Positions 62,075-64,000 of a stretch of DNA of 64,000 bases are shown here, one piece after another. The DNA comes from Prorocentrum cordatum (taxonomy: Eukaryota > Sar > Dinophyceae > Prorocentrales > Prorocentraceae), in assembly GCA_963575745.1 (NCBI GenBank), contig CAUYUJ010000197.1:52944-116943 (forward strand). The letters run 5' to 3'. Position numbers and translations under genes: made by a program. The stretch's first letter is position 1; the number at the start of each line of letters is the position of its first letter. A model generated the notes under the pieces. The model was not told where the DNA came from, searched no databases, and was given only the letters and a program-made list of their open reading frames with translations.

Positions 62075-63981
62075 ATGGAGCCTCGTCATGTGGCACGGCC
62101 CTGGCAGGACGCTCATGGTGCCTCGCTCGGCACGCAGAGCGTGGAGCCTGTGAAGCAGCAGCAGCAACAGCAGAAGAACCCCTGGGCCCAACAGGTCCGC
62201 CTCGCGCGGAAAGCGCGCCAGGTGGCGACGCAGCGGGCAGCGAGCCATCAATTGCAGTCTCAACGTCAACTCATCTCCGATCTGCAGTGCCAATTGCGAG
62301 CGTGGCACCAGTGGTGGCAACAAGCGCATCATGAGCCTTTTTGGGGACAGCGCTGGATGCCAGAAGACATCAGCTACAGCGCCGAAGCGGACGACCCCTG
62401 CGGGAAGGGCGGGCGTCGCCCCAGGCAGCTGGCGGAAGCAACGGCAGTGGCAGCAGCGGTCAAGAATCAAGAAACAATGGCAGGGGACGGCAGTGGCAGC
62501 AGCAGTCCAGAGTCAAGACTCAAGGAAGCAACGGCAGTGGCAGCAGCGGTGAAGAGTCAACACTCAAAGTGGACTCAGCCATGCGCGAGAGAAAGGAAGG
62601 CGAAGATAGAGCCCGACGCGATCATCTACGGTTCAGGGATCAGGGCAAGCTTGAGGCGACCTCGGGAATTGGCGCTAGGAATGGAGTACAGTCGTCATTA
62701 GCTGCAGGCGCGGCCGCCCGTGCGCGTGATGTGGCGCCAGCAACAGCGCCAGCGAAGCTGGAGGGCGATGACACAGGCCATCTGGAGGACAGAGCCCAGA
62801 CGCCATCGCAAACACATCACTGTGAGAAGCAGGCGGTGAGGATGGAGCCCCTCACCAATAACCTAGCCGAGGACCCAGCCAACACGTGCGAGACGAAGGA
62901 AGGCGAAGATAGAGCCCGATGTGATCATCTACGATTCAGGGGACAGGGCAAATGTGAAACGAGGGGCACGGCAGCGGCAGTGGCAGCGGGCAAGAGCGGC
63001 AACATCACTACGCCATCAGTTACCGGCGCTGTGCGAGAAGAGACGGCAGTGGAAGAGGACTTGCTTCGGGCCGTGCGAGAGCACACCATCAGCTGCAGCA
63101 CGGCGAAGTTGCAGCTGACGAATCAGCGCATTGGCGGCACCCAGGCGCGTGAGAAGATTGCCGTGGCAGCTGAGGTCATCGGAGCTGCGGCGAGATCGGG
63201 TGCGCAGTGGCGATCCGCAGCCCGCGCGGCACTAGAGGCGGCAGGCATCTGCGCGCCCAACGCGGCTGCTCTCGTCTCCATGGCCGCCGACGGCATCCCC
63301 ATTCCAGCACGCATCGAGGCGATTTTCGCTGGTGTCGTAACCAGCGCCCACTGGTCCGCGGCCGACCAGGGCGACGCGTCCGAGCACGACGACGCCCGCG
63401 GCCAGCGCGCGACCAAGGATGACGCCGCCACCAGCCCCAGGACCACTCCTTCCAGGAGGACTCCGACGGCTACCACCACGAGTACAGCGGCGGCGCGAGG
63501 CAGCCTGCGAGAAGCAGCAGGCGGCGACCCGAGGCAGCCAGCGAGACGCAGGGTTTCGTTCGACCTGCGCAGCCACCTCGAGCGGCCCCAGGACCACTCT
63601 CACGGGGAGGACTCCGACGGCCGACTCGACGATAGCGACCCAGCGAGCCAGAACGACACAGAGAGCAACGCCACGGACAGCGAGTACGACGGCGAAACCA
63701 CGTACACCGAGAACCACGACACCCCTGCAGGGCGAGGGGGTAGGCCCTACGACGACCCGCCCAGACCAGGAGGACGGCCCACTTGGGGGCCAAGCCTCCG
63801 CCCCGCTCCGACGGGAACCAGCAGCACGCCTACGGGAACCAGCAGCACACCTGCGGGAAACAGCAGCACACCAACGGGCACCAGCAGAGCATCGGGCACC
63901 AGCAGGCCTTCTTCAACCGCACTGGCGCCCACGGCGCCTCCCTGCACAACCACTTCCTCATCCTGGAGGGCGCCCACCTGA
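62075..63981 (+). CDS. Unrecognised repeat-containing protein gene, possibly partial
   Basis: Function unknown. From 62075 one frame gives MEPRHVARPWQDAHGASLGT, then a Gln-rich run and a helical stretch WAQQVRLARKARQVATQRAA, SHQLQSQRQLISDLQCQLRA, WHQWWQQAHH. It ends at 62701. An overlapping frame runs to a TGA at 63979-63981 and carries REETAVEEDLLRAVREHTIS and AARAALEAAGICAPNAAALV, then an Asp/Ser/Thr-rich tail. The switch near 62400-62600 implies a frameshift or intron. A 90-bp unit (GGAAGCAACGGCAGTGGCAG) is duplicated at 62434 and 62524. A second repeat (GATCATCTACG(G/A)TTCAGGG) occurs about 300 bp apart near 62618 and 62918. Near the end a third frame reads GAHGASLHNHFLILEGAHLN, so the true product may continue past the window. 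Confidence 0.45.
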
Positions 63982-64000
63982 ACGGCGAGTTCATCATCGC

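Overview
The window looks like nuclear DNA of a dinoflagellate. The decisive evidence is the dinoflagellate spliced-leader sequence (dinoSL, core CCGTAGCCATTTTGGCTC) in genomic DNA. One perfect 22-nt copy lies at 32867-32888 (minus strand), directly followed by a diverged second copy. A 20/22 match lies at 35531-35552, the first 16 nt lie at 39106-39121, and a decayed copy lies upstream of an Hsp90 fragment at about 21006-21029. None continues into the GT donor of an SL-RNA gene, so these are relics of trans-spliced mRNAs copied back into the genome. Very high GC, huge TCC/GGA arrays, and decayed non-LTR retrotransposons with endonuclease, reverse transcriptase and RNase H pieces fit a large Prorocentrum-like dinoflagellate genome. 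The species is not provable from the sequence.

Layout. 0-20 kb has no convincing gene. It holds tandem satellites (a 12-bp CGATCTCACTAT-type array at 3.9-5.7 kb and again at 15.5 kb, and a 380-bp dimer at 7.4-8.2 kb), short inverted-repeat elements, and two copies of a roughly 0.8-0.9 kb composite repeat bounded by GGA arrays. 20.9-21.8 kb holds an SL-tagged, internally deleted Hsp90 copy. 22-25.5 kb is mostly simple sequence, including about 500 bp of GAT. 26.3-32.9 kb is a long minus-strand non-LTR retrotransposon, decayed by frameshifts and stops, in the order SL-SL-ORF1-endonuclease-reverse transcriptase-RNase H. 33.2-33.9 kb is an RNase H fragment of another element on the plus strand. 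35.5-37.0 kb is an SL-tagged decayed gene. 39.1-40.4 kb is an SL-tagged, intact 410-codon ORF, followed at 40.6-43.9 kb by a second decayed reverse transcriptase/RNase H region. 44-62 kb is again repeat-dominated: satellites, strong palindromes, nested inverted-repeat elements, the third composite repeat, and one plausible exon at 57.7-58.1 kb. 62.1-64 kb holds the start of an unrecognised repeat-containing gene that may continue past the window.

How it fits together. The window is best read as a graveyard of retroposed and transposed DNA. Two processes dominate. The first is reverse transcription of SL-capped RNAs, with the 5' ends next to TCC arrays. The second is amplification of at least seven families of short elements, most with terminal inverted repeats, several nested in each other or in the retrotransposon. 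Most long open frames are artefacts of 3-, 6- or 12-bp repeats. Coordinates of repeat copies were found by eye and may be off by several bases.
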